Shown one piece after another: positions 6,658 through 14,031 of a stretch of 33,252 bases of DNA. The stretch comes from an uncultured Alistipes sp. (lineage in GTDB: Bacteria > Bacteroidota > Bacteroidia > Bacteroidales > Rikenellaceae). Positions within the stretch are counted from its first letter, which is position 1, and the number at the start of each line of letters is the position of its first letter. Position numbers and translations under genes: made by a program. Location of the stretch: positions 1-33,252 of the forward strand of contig URTU01000013.1 of the NCBI GenBank assembly GCA_900550925.1, written 5' to 3'. A model generated the notes under the pieces. That model saw only the letters and a list, made by a program, of their open reading frames with translations, was not told the DNA's origin and ran no database searches.

Positions 6658-9600
6658 ATGAAAAAAACATTGACTATTGGGTTGTTGCTCATGTTCGCAT
6701 CCGCGATATGTGCTACGACAGTGACTGCCTCTGAAGTCAGGAGTACCGACTCAGAGCTTCAGAAGACGGTCAAGATTTCGGGAGTAGTTCAGAACGCGGC
6801 TGGCGAGCCTGTTCTGGGCGCTACCATTCTCGAAAAAGGCAGCACTTCCAACGGTACTACTTCGGCTGTAGACGGCAGCTTTACTCTGACCGTTCCCGAA
6901 GGCGCTACTTTGGCAGTCTCTTACATCGGCTACCTCCCGGTAGAGGTTAAGGCCTATGACGGTATGATCGTACGCCTCGAAGAGGATACACAAGCGATTG
7001 ACGAAGTCGTTGTGGTAGGTTTCGGTACTCAGAAGAAAGCCAACCTGACCGGCGCCGTTTCGACAGTCGACGTGGCAAAGGCCTTCGACAGCAAACCGAT
7101 CGTTGACGTAACCAAAGGTCTTCAGGGCGTTGTTCCGGGCCTGTCTATTACGTTTAACAATGCCGATATGGGTACTTCGGCCGACATCCGTATCCGTGGC
7201 GTGTCGTCAGTCAACGGTACCAACCGTCCTCTGATCCTGCTGGATGGTGTGGAGATCAGCGACCTGTCGTTTGTTAACCCCGACAACATCGCCAACATCT
7301 CCGTGCTGAAGGATGCATCGTCGGCATCGATCTACGGTACCCGTGCTGCATACGGTGTTGTATTGATCACCTCGAAAGACGGTTCGGAAGTTAAGGACAA
7401 GGCTCAGATCACCTACTCGAACAACTTCGCATGGAACGAGCCTATCGGCGCACCTAAGTATGCAACCGGTTACGACCTTCCCAAATCGATGGAAATCGTA
7501 ATGTTGGCTCAGAAGAACACCAACGGTGGCGATATCGAGGCATTCGGTATGTACTACAAGGATATTATCGATCCTATCCGCAACTGGTTGGACAACTACT
7601 GGGGCCAGGATCTGGGCGAGGTTTACGTTTACGGACGTGACTATATCTATACTCCTGCCGGCGTTGCACAGTTTTACCGTGTTGCGGATCCTCAGAAAGA
7701 GATGTTGAAGACCGGTTTCCAGCACAACCACAACCTCTCGATCTCGGGCAACTCGGGCAAGACCAACTACAACATTTCGATGAACTACTACAAACAGGAC
7801 GGTTTGTTGAAGAAGGCTACCGAGCAGAGCATGCAGCGTGTTACGGCCAACATCTCGACCAACTCTCAGATCAAGAAGTGGCTGCGTATCGGAACGAAGG
7901 TGATGTACACCGAACGAGTATTCAAATATCCTTACGGCAACTCGGGTAGCGGCAACCTGTTTACCTATGCAATGCGTTTCCCGACCAACTTCCCGTATGG
8001 TATTTCTGACGGTGGTTACGACGCTTCGACAGGCCAGTATATAAACGAAACGGCTCGCGGCGCTGAAGGCCTCTACTTCCGTCACGGTAACGGTTTCGTA
8101 GCAAACTATCCCGTTCAGAAACAGCGTGACGACTATCTGCGTATCGGCGGAAACGTTGACATCACTCTCGCCAAAGGTCTGACCTTCCATGGCGACTACA
8201 CCCGCTCGACTCTGAACTATATGCTGAACTCGGTTGCTTATCCGGTATACGTTGCAAACTGGTGGTCGTCCTACTCGCCCAAGTATGCACTGCTCAACTC
8301 GGATAACGTTGGCAGAACGATTGTCAAGACTGCAGCCAATGCGTTCAACGCCTATTTCGACTACAACTTCACGGTTGCCAAGGACCATGACTTCGCAATT
8401 AAACTCGGTTTCAACTCGGAAGATTACTACTATAATAATATAGGTATTTCGTCGGACAACTTGTTCAACTACGACTTCCCGATCCTTGACCTTACCGAGA
8501 TGAGCGCTCAGAGCACCGCCAGCGAAGCAAAACGTATGCGTGCATCGGCCGGTTTCTTCGGACGTATCAACTATAGCTGGAAAGACAAGCTGCTGCTCGA
8601 GTTGAGCGGCCGTTATGACGGATCGTCGATGTTCCGTACCGACCAGCACTGGGGCTTCTTCCCGTCGGGTTCGATAGGTTACCGTCTGTCGGAAGAGGAA
8701 TTCATGAAGAATCAGGATGTTATCAGCAACTTGAAGATCCGTGCATCTTACGGTGCAATCGGTAACCAGGATATCGCCGGTTCGACTTCGAACTTCTATC
8801 CTTTCATGACCACTATCGGCTATGATAGACTCGACTCTTCGCTTAGCGGTTGGATCGATCCTGCAAACCCGAACTCTGCATTGGCATACTTCGGCATGCC
8901 GGGCGTAGTCGGCTCGTCGATGACATGGGAGAAGATCCGTACCATGAACGTCGGTCTGGATATGGGCTTCTTCAACAACGAACTGAATGTAACCTTCGAA
9001 TGGTATCAGCGTAATACGATCGGTATGCTTGTTCCCCGTAACCAGGTTCCGTCGCAGGGCGGTTTCCCGAGCATGCCTAAGGAGAACGGTGGTGACATGC
9101 GTACCCGCGGTTGGGAGTTGCAGTTGGATTACAACCACACTTTCAAGGGCAGCGGCCTGTCGGTATATGCAACCTTCACGCTGTCTGACAACAAGTCGAA
9201 GATCACCAAATGGAACAACTCGACCAACATGCTGACCAGCAACTACGAAGGCAAGGAATGGGGCGAAATCTGGGGCTTCAAGACCGCAGACCACTACTTC
9301 ACTGCCGATGAGGCTGCCAACGGTGTTCAGACTGTCAATGGTGTTGTAGACATCAACGACGTTTACCAGTACGAATTGTGGAAGGGCGCCTTCCGTTACG
9401 GCGAAGGTGACGTTAAATACGTCGACGTAAACGATGACGGTGTCGTAGATTCTGGTTCGGGTACGGTTGACGATCACGGTGACTTGATCCGTATCGGTAA
9501 CACCCTGCCTCGTTACGAATACGCTCTGCGTCTTGGCCTGGCATGGAAGGGCATCGACTTTGAGATGTTGTTCCAGGGCGTCGGCAAACGTGATTTCTGG

Positions 9601-10035
9601 ACCACATCGAGCCTTATCCTGCCGTTCACGCAGTCGCGTAGTATGGCAATCTACACCAACCAGTTCGATTACTATACTCCGGAAAATCCCGATGCCAAGT
9701 TCCCGCGTCCGTATATCGGCCACTATGGCTCGACTGTTAACGGTCTGCCCAACAACGGTAACAACAACTACTATTCGCAGACCAAATATCTGAGCGACTT
9801 CTCGTATCTGCGTCTTAAGAACGTCACTCTGGGTTATACTCTGCCGCAGAAATGGACCGAGAAAGTCTATATTCAGAAAGCACGTGTATACTTCAGCGTT
9901 CAGAACTTGCTGACCTTTGATCACCTCGACGGTGCAATCGACCCCGAGTTGAATCAGAATGCTACGGCCGATACCGGTGGACGTAACAACCCGTTCTGCC
10001 GTACATGGTCTTGCGGTCTCCAAATTACTTTCTAA
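6658..10035 (+). CDS. SusC-family TonB-dependent outer-membrane transporter
   Basis: Outer-membrane beta-barrel that imports a ligand captured by its SusD partner, powered by TonB-ExbBD. The 1125-residue protein has a signal peptide (1-25), a carboxypeptidase-regulatory-like domain (about 38-105), the SusC TonB-box region IDEVVVVGFG (114-123), a plug domain (about 126-240 with RIRGVSSVNGTNRPLILLDG), and a barrel ending in the aromatic residue F (CGLQITF), as required for BAM assembly. Length is typical. susD follows 27 bases downstream. Arg and Gly codons are mostly CGT and GGT, unlike neighbouring gltB, which suggests high expression. No glycoside hydrolase, ECF sigma/anti-sigma or hybrid sensor is adjacent, so the ligand (glycan, peptide or other) cannot be stated. 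Confidence 0.95.
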   Translation: MKKTLTIGLLLMFASAICATTVTASEVRSTDSELQKTVKISGVVQNAAGEPVLGATILEKGSTSNGTTSAVDGSFTLTVPEGATLAVSYIGYLPVEVKAYDGMIVRLEEDTQAIDEVVVVGFGTQKKANLTGAVSTVDVAKAFDSKPIVDVTKGLQGVVPGLSITFNNADMGTSADIRIRGVSSVNGTNRPLILLDGVEISDLSFVNPDNIANISVLKDASSASIYGTRAAYGVVLITSKDGSEVKDKAQITYSNNFAWNEPIGAPKYATGYDLPKSMEIVMLAQKNTNGGDIEAFGMYYKDIIDPIRNWLDNYWGQDLGEVYVYGRDYIYTPAGVAQFYRVADPQKEMLKTGFQHNHNLSISGNSGKTNYNISMNYYKQDGLLKKATEQSMQRVTANISTNSQIKKWLRIGTKVMYTERVFKYPYGNSGSGNLFTYAMRFPTNFPYGISDGGYDASTGQYINETARGAEGLYFRHGNGFVANYPVQKQRDDYLRIGGNVDITLAKGLTFHGDYTRSTLNYMLNSVAYPVYVANWWSSYSPKYALLNSDNVGRTIVKTAANAFNAYFDYNFTVAKDHDFAIKLGFNSEDYYYNNIGISSDNLFNYDFPILDLTEMSAQSTASEAKRMRASAGFFGRINYSWKDKLLLELSGRYDGSSMFRTDQHWGFFPSGSIGYRLSEEEFMKNQDVISNLKIRASYGAIGNQDIAGSTSNFYPFMTTIGYDRLDSSLSGWIDPANPNSALAYFGMPGVVGSSMTWEKIRTMNVGLDMGFFNNELNVTFEWYQRNTIGMLVPRNQVPSQGGFPSMPKENGGDMRTRGWELQLDYNHTFKGSGLSVYATFTLSDNKSKITKWNNSTNMLTSNYEGKEWGEIWGFKTADHYFTADEAANGVQTVNGVVDINDVYQYELWKGAFRYGEGDVKYVDVNDDGVVDSGSGTVDDHGDLIRIGNTLPRYEYALRLGLAWKGIDFEMLFQGVGKRDFWTTSSLILPFTQSRSMAIYTNQFDYYTPENPDAKFPRPYIGHYGSTVNGLPNNGNNNYYSQTKYLSDFSYLRLKNVTLGYTLPQKWTEKVYIQKARVYFSVQNLLTFDHLDGAIDPELNQNATADTGGRNNPFCRTWSCGLQITF

Positions 10036-10062
10036 CAATTAATGGATAGTTAAGATACACAT

Positions 10063-11841
10063 ATGAAACGTTTTAAAATATTAATACTGGCAATTGCGAC
10101 CGTTGGCCTGTTCGGTTGCGAAAACTATCTCTCCCAGGAGCCGCAGGATGCATTCCCCGATTCGCCGGCATTCTGGAGTAATGAAACAGTACTGGAACTC
10201 GAGACCAACTATTTCTATTCGGCATTCCAGAGCTACGGTACTGCACATAACGGGCAATACTACTCGGAGTCTATCTCGGACGACTATTGCGGTGGCTACT
10301 CTGAGTTTGCAGCTACTGTTCCGGCCTCGAATGGCGTATGGACAAGTTCTTATCAGGAGATTCGTCGTGCGAACATCATCCTGAACCGTATGAAGGACAT
10401 GTCGCTGACGGATGAGGCTCGTGCTCACTGGGAAGGTTTTGCTCGCTTCTACCGCGGTCTGCAGCACTTTGACCTGGTTCGTGAATTCGGCGACTGCGTA
10501 TGGGTTGATACCGAAACCGACATCGACGACAGCCTTACGTTGAGCAATCCGCGTAACGACCGTGCCGATGTAATGAAGAATGCTTGCGCAGACATGCAGT
10601 ATGCAGGCGAAAACTGCCGCGAGGGTGGTCAGAATACCTTCGGCAAATATGTTGCATGGGCTCTTCTGTCGCGTGCCGCTCTTTACGAAGCTGCTTGGCA
10701 GAAATATCATGAGAACAATACCACCAATGCAATCTATTTCTATGAGATTGCCAAGAATGCTGCTTATCAGATCATCAGCAGTGGTAAATACTCGGTTCAT
10801 GAAGACTATGCTTCGAACTACATCTCGCCCGACCTGACCGGCAACAGCGAAATGATTCTGTTCAAACAGTTCATCCGCAACAGCAACATCACAATCGCTC
10901 ATGGTCTGCACGGATATTCGACCTCGTCGACCGCTATCTGGGGTCTTACCAAGAGCGCCGTTGAATCGTTCGTGAACAGCGACGGTCTGCCGATCTATCA
11001 GAGCCCGCTGGGTTACAGCGATGAGACTGTAGATGAAGTAATGGCTAACCGTGATGCCCGTCTGGGTCACATTGCCAACGACTCCGTGCTGATGCTCAGC
11101 AACTACTCGTGGCTCAACGGTATGAACGCCACTACCGGTTACTGGACAACCAAGTTTGTCAGCTGGGACTATCTGTGGGGATCGGCCAACAACCTGGCTC
11201 CTTACAACGATACCGATGGTCCGGTTTACGCCTACGGCGAGGTTCTGGAGAACTATGCTGAGGCTTGCGCAGAGCTGGCATCTCTGGGTGCTTACACGAT
11301 TACTCAGAACGACCTCAATATTTCGGTTAACGAACTGCGTGAGAAACATGGTAAAGTTCCTGCTCTGACTCTGCAGGGCCAGGATGGCGTATCGGTTAAC
11401 GGTACCGTTATTCAGGCCGACCCGAAGAACACGTTCGGTGTCAACACCCTGCTGTGGGAGCTCCGTCGTGATCGTCGTAGCGAGTTGATGTGCGATGGCC
11501 AGCGTTATAACGACCTTATGCGTTGGAAGATGGGTTCGTGCCTCGACTTCGACAAGAATCCTGACGGATTCGTAGGTGCAAGCAAAGATGCCGTTCTGGC
11601 TTACATCAATGCTACCTACAATGATGATATCCACGATGCTGAGAGCGCAGAAGCCTCTATTAACGCTGTTAATGAAGGTCAGTTCTGGCATGATATCGAG
11701 GGCAAGACTTACGTTTCGGCATTCAATGTTCCGAGCAACTGGCGTAAGTTCGACGAAAACAAAAACTACCTCTCGCCTATTCCTTCGAGCGAGAGCCTGC
11801 TGAATCCGAACCTGTTACCGAACAACCCAGGATGGGAGTAA
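10063..11841 (+). CDS. SusD/RagB-family nutrient-binding lipoprotein
   Basis: Surface-exposed lipoprotein forming the lid over the SusC barrel. The 592-residue protein has a lipoprotein signal with lipobox LFGC and lipidated Cys19, followed by the usual SusD opening CENYLSQEPQDAF. TPR-like helices fill the N-terminal half. The C-terminal part contains the family motif LRRDRRSELMCDGQRYNDLMRW and the closing YLSPIPSSE...NPNLLPNNPGW. It shares the CGT/GGT-rich codon use of susC and is co-transcribed with it. A strong terminator follows at 11876, so the pair forms a two-gene unit without enzymes. The ligand is unknown. Confidence 0.95.
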   Translation: MKRFKILILAIATVGLFGCENYLSQEPQDAFPDSPAFWSNETVLELETNYFYSAFQSYGTAHNGQYYSESISDDYCGGYSEFAATVPASNGVWTSSYQEIRRANIILNRMKDMSLTDEARAHWEGFARFYRGLQHFDLVREFGDCVWVDTETDIDDSLTLSNPRNDRADVMKNACADMQYAGENCREGGQNTFGKYVAWALLSRAALYEAAWQKYHENNTTNAIYFYEIAKNAAYQIISSGKYSVHEDYASNYISPDLTGNSEMILFKQFIRNSNITIAHGLHGYSTSSTAIWGLTKSAVESFVNSDGLPIYQSPLGYSDETVDEVMANRDARLGHIANDSVLMLSNYSWLNGMNATTGYWTTKFVSWDYLWGSANNLAPYNDTDGPVYAYGEVLENYAEACAELASLGAYTITQNDLNISVNELREKHGKVPALTLQGQDGVSVNGTVIQADPKNTFGVNTLLWELRRDRRSELMCDGQRYNDLMRWKMGSCLDFDKNPDGFVGASKDAVLAYINATYNDDIHDAESAEASINAVNEGQFWHDIEGKTYVSAFNVPSNWRKFDENKNYLSPIPSSESLLNPNLLPNNPGWE

Positions 11842-11875
11842 AGTATTATAGGTGAATATTAGTTAGTAAGAAGGG

Positions 11876-11907
11876 GATCGGGCATTACTGCCCGATCTCT
11901 TTTTTTG
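11876..11907 (+). terminator. Rho-independent terminator after susD
   Basis: Perfect 9-bp stem GATCGGGCA/TGCCCGATC (11876-11884 with 11889-11897), loop TTAC, followed by TCTTTTTTT. It ends the susC-susD transcript 35 bases after the stop codon. Confidence 0.95.
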
Positions 11908-11958
11908 CGTGATGGTGTAATTTATACGCGTGGCGACGACAGTTTGCCACGTTTTTTG

Positions 11959-11966
11959 TAATTTTG
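11959..11966 (+). promoter_or_regulatory. Bacteroidota -7 box (TAATTTTG) for the ROK gene
   Basis: TAATTTTG fits TAnnTTTG and lies between the susD terminator and the ROK gene. A TTTG at 11943 is only 12 bases upstream, too close for a normal -33 element, so the promoter is supported by the -7 box alone. Confidence 0.5.
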
Positions 11967-12023
11967 AGGTGACGTAACACGTCATCGACCGTGAATGGCC
12001 GATCGGCTGAATCGATAGTGACT

Positions 12024-13130
12024 ATGTATGAACATGACGACAGAACGGTAATTACACTCGATGCCGGCGGAACCAATTTCGTTTTCGGAGCCATCCGGGC
12101 CAATGAGTTTGCGGTTGATCCGATCGTATTGCCGTCGCATGCGGACAATCTGGATGAATGTCTGAAGACGATTGTCGAAGGGTTCGAGCGGGTAATACTC
12201 ACTCTGGACAGAGATCCGGTTGCGATCAGTTTTGCTTTTCCGGGGCCGGCCGACTATTCTCGCGGCATTATCGGCGGGTTCATGCCCAATTTCCCATCCT
12301 TCAGCGACGGGGTTGCCTTGGGCGACTTCCTGCAGGAGCGTTTCGGGCTGCCGGTTTGGATCAACAACGATGCCGATCTGTTTGCCTACGGTGAGGCGCT
12401 GGCCGGGGCATTACCCGAAATCAATGCCCGTCTGGAGGCTGCCGGCAGCATCAAGAGGTTTCACAATCTGCTGGGATTTACATGGGGGACGGGTTTTGGT
12501 TTCGGAATGGCGGTCGGCAACCGGATGCATCGCGGCGACAACTGCTGTATCGAAATATATTGCCTGCGCAACCGTATGTATCCCGATTCGATTGTCGAGG
12601 ACAGTGTTTCGGTTCGCGGCATAAAGCGAGTTTACGGAGAACTGTCGGGAGTGGCGGACCACGGGCTCGAACCGAAGGATATCTATGAGATAGCGGCCGG
12701 AGAGAGGCCTGGAGATCGTGTGGCTGCAATGGGGGCTTTCGAGGAGTTCGGGCGGATTGCCGGAGATGCCTTTGCGACGGTGGTATCGCTGTTGGATGGA
12801 CTGATCGTGGTGGGAGGCGGTCTGACCGGTGCCCGCCGTTTCATCATGCCGTCGCTGCTGGCCGAGATGCGTGGTACGATCGGTCGTATTCCGGCCGGTG
12901 AGAGAACCGAACGTATTCCGCTGGCAGTGTATGATCTGGATGATGACGAACAGTTCGAACGTTTCGCCCGGGGTGAACAGCAGCAGTTGCGTGTTTACGG
13001 CAGCAATCGGAGTGTAGTGTACGATTCGGAGAAACGGACCGGAATAGTATTTTCGAAACTTGGGGCGAGTCGGGCGGTATCGCTCGGCGCCTACGCATAT
13101 GCTCTCAATGAGTTGGACAATAGAAAGTAA
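12024..13130 (+). CDS. ROK-family protein (sugar kinase-like, atypical)
   Basis: Member of the ROK superfamily, whose enzymes phosphorylate glucose, N-acetylglucosamine or related sugars. Starting at ATG 12024 it has 368 residues. A GTG at 11991 would add 11 but crowds the promoter. Seen: phosphate-1 motif TLDAGGTN (about 11-18), the catalytic-site NND with Asp116 (INNDADLFAYGEA), a GTGFGFGMAVG loop, and the Gly-rich VVGGGLTGARRF adenosine motif. The usual ROK zinc site (CxCGxxGCxE) is not present; the corresponding stretch reads GDNCCIEIYCLRNRM. No DNA-binding N-terminus exists, so it is not a NagC/XylR-type repressor. The substrate is not predictable. It is followed 11 bases later by the CWC-GNAT gene, a likely operon partner. 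Confidence 0.82.
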   Translation: MYEHDDRTVITLDAGGTNFVFGAIRANEFAVDPIVLPSHADNLDECLKTIVEGFERVILTLDRDPVAISFAFPGPADYSRGIIGGFMPNFPSFSDGVALGDFLQERFGLPVWINNDADLFAYGEALAGALPEINARLEAAGSIKRFHNLLGFTWGTGFGFGMAVGNRMHRGDNCCIEIYCLRNRMYPDSIVEDSVSVRGIKRVYGELSGVADHGLEPKDIYEIAAGERPGDRVAAMGAFEEFGRIAGDAFATVVSLLDGLIVVGGGLTGARRFIMPSLLAEMRGTIGRIPAGERTERIPLAVYDLDDDEQFERFARGEQQQLRVYGSNRSVVYDSEKRTGIVFSKLGASRAVSLGAYAYALNELDNRK

Positions 13131-13141
13131 ACCTGAACAAT

Positions 13142-13819
13142 ATGAAAAAGAGATGTCCCCGTTGCGGAAGCGAATTGGAATGCCTCCACAACCAACCCGA
13201 ACAATGTTGGTGCAGCACGGTGTCGCTGACGCCGGAGTTGCGTGAATATCTTGCATCCAATTTTGAAGGATGCCTGTGCCGCTCCTGTCTTGAGGAGTTG
13301 TCGTTGCTGTACGGCGGTGGCCGGCTGCTGTCATCGGAACATATCACTACCCCGGTTCAGATAGGCAGGCTGGCCGCATTGGCCGATGAGGTTTGGCATG
13401 AGTTTTTTGTCTCGATACTCTCGGCCGAACAGATCGATTATATGGTTGATCTGTTCCAGTCGTCGCGGGCTTTGACCGTGCAGATAGCATCCGGTTATGA
13501 ATATTATATCTTCAATTCTGCCGGCCGGAATGTAGGATACACGGGCATAAAGGCCGAAGATGGCCGGCTGTTTCTGAGCAAACTGTATGTGTCGCGACAG
13601 TTCCGCGGGCAGGGATTTGCGTCTCAGGCGCTCGATTTCGTCATTCGTCGTGGCCGCATGCTCGGATGCCGTGCGATATGGCTGACGGTCAACCGTCATA
13701 ACCTACATGCGATCGACGTCTACCGTCATTGGGGATTCGAGACCCTGCGTGCGGAGGTGACCGATATCGGTGAAGGATTCGTAATGGATGATTTCATAAT
13801 GGAACTGCCCTTGGAGTAA
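13142..13819 (+). CDS. Cys-rich CWC domain / GNAT acetyltransferase fusion
   Basis: 225-residue two-domain protein. Residues 4-50 form a cysteine-rich CWC module: CPRCG (C5, C8), C14, CWC (C22, C24), then CLCRSCL (C44, C46, C49). That makes eight Cys with metal-binding-like spacing. Residues about 85-222 form a GNAT acetyltransferase: beta-strand LFLSKLYVS, acetyl-CoA pyrophosphate loop QFRGQGFA (153-160), and the LTVNRHNLHAIDVYRHWGFE segment typical of motif B. GNAT enzymes move an acetyl group from acetyl-CoA to an amine of a small molecule or protein, but the substrate here is unknown. It probably forms an operon with the ROK gene 11 bases upstream and is terminated at 13891. CWC proteins are usually small stand-alone polypeptides to my knowledge, so the fusion is notable. 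Confidence 0.8.
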   Translation: MKKRCPRCGSELECLHNQPEQCWCSTVSLTPELREYLASNFEGCLCRSCLEELSLLYGGGRLLSSEHITTPVQIGRLAALADEVWHEFFVSILSAEQIDYMVDLFQSSRALTVQIASGYEYYIFNSAGRNVGYTGIKAEDGRLFLSKLYVSRQFRGQGFASQALDFVIRRGRMLGCRAIWLTVNRHNLHAIDVYRHWGFETLRAEVTDIGEGFVMDDFIMELPLE

Positions 13820-13865
13820 GCCGAATGGAGCAGCTCCTGCGGAGGATATTCAAGAACCTCAACAG

Positions 13866-13893
13866 GTTACAATCTGTAACTTAAGTATACTTA
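13866..13893. repeat. Small palindromes before the terminator
   Basis: GTTACA-ATC-TGTAAC (13866-13880) is a 6-bp inverted repeat with a 3-base spacer. TAAGTATACTTA (13882-13893) is a 12-base perfect palindrome that abuts the terminator stem. They may be operator sites for the gene behind (gltB) or the one ahead, or chance. A 12-base palindrome is expected several times in a window of this size. Confidence 0.3.
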
Positions 13894-13936
13894 TCGGATC
13901 ATGCTGTTAATCAGCGTGATCCGATAAATTTTTATT
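13891..13936 (+). terminator. Rho-independent terminator after the GNAT gene
   Basis: 16-bp stem with one G-U pair (13891-13906 with 13912-13927), loop TTAAT, followed by ATTTTTATT. It separates the ROK/GNAT unit from gltB. Confidence 0.92.
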
Positions 13937-13987
13937 GCAATGAAGCAAATTGTGGGCTGTTTATGTTACGAATTAACGCAATTTTGT

Positions 13988-13995
13988 TACATTTG
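13988..13995 (+). promoter_or_regulatory. Bacteroidota -7 box (TACATTTG) for gltBD
   Basis: TACATTTG matches TAnnTTTG 36 bases before the gltB ATG. A degenerate TTTA lies near the -33 position. The start site would be about 14000, giving a leader of about 30 nt. Confidence 0.6.
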
Positions 13996-14031
13996 CAATT
14001 GGGTTAAGTTATTCAAAAGTTAGGTTAGTGT

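Noticed and set aside
7207..10038. A 943-codon reading frame antisense to susC (and a 536-codon frame antisense to susD at 10081-11691)
   Set aside because: The translated sequence has no domain, is Val/Arg-rich and mirrors the biased codon use of susC/susD, which rarely places TTA, CTA or TCA in that phase. It has no promoter or ribosome-binding site. It is a shadow frame.
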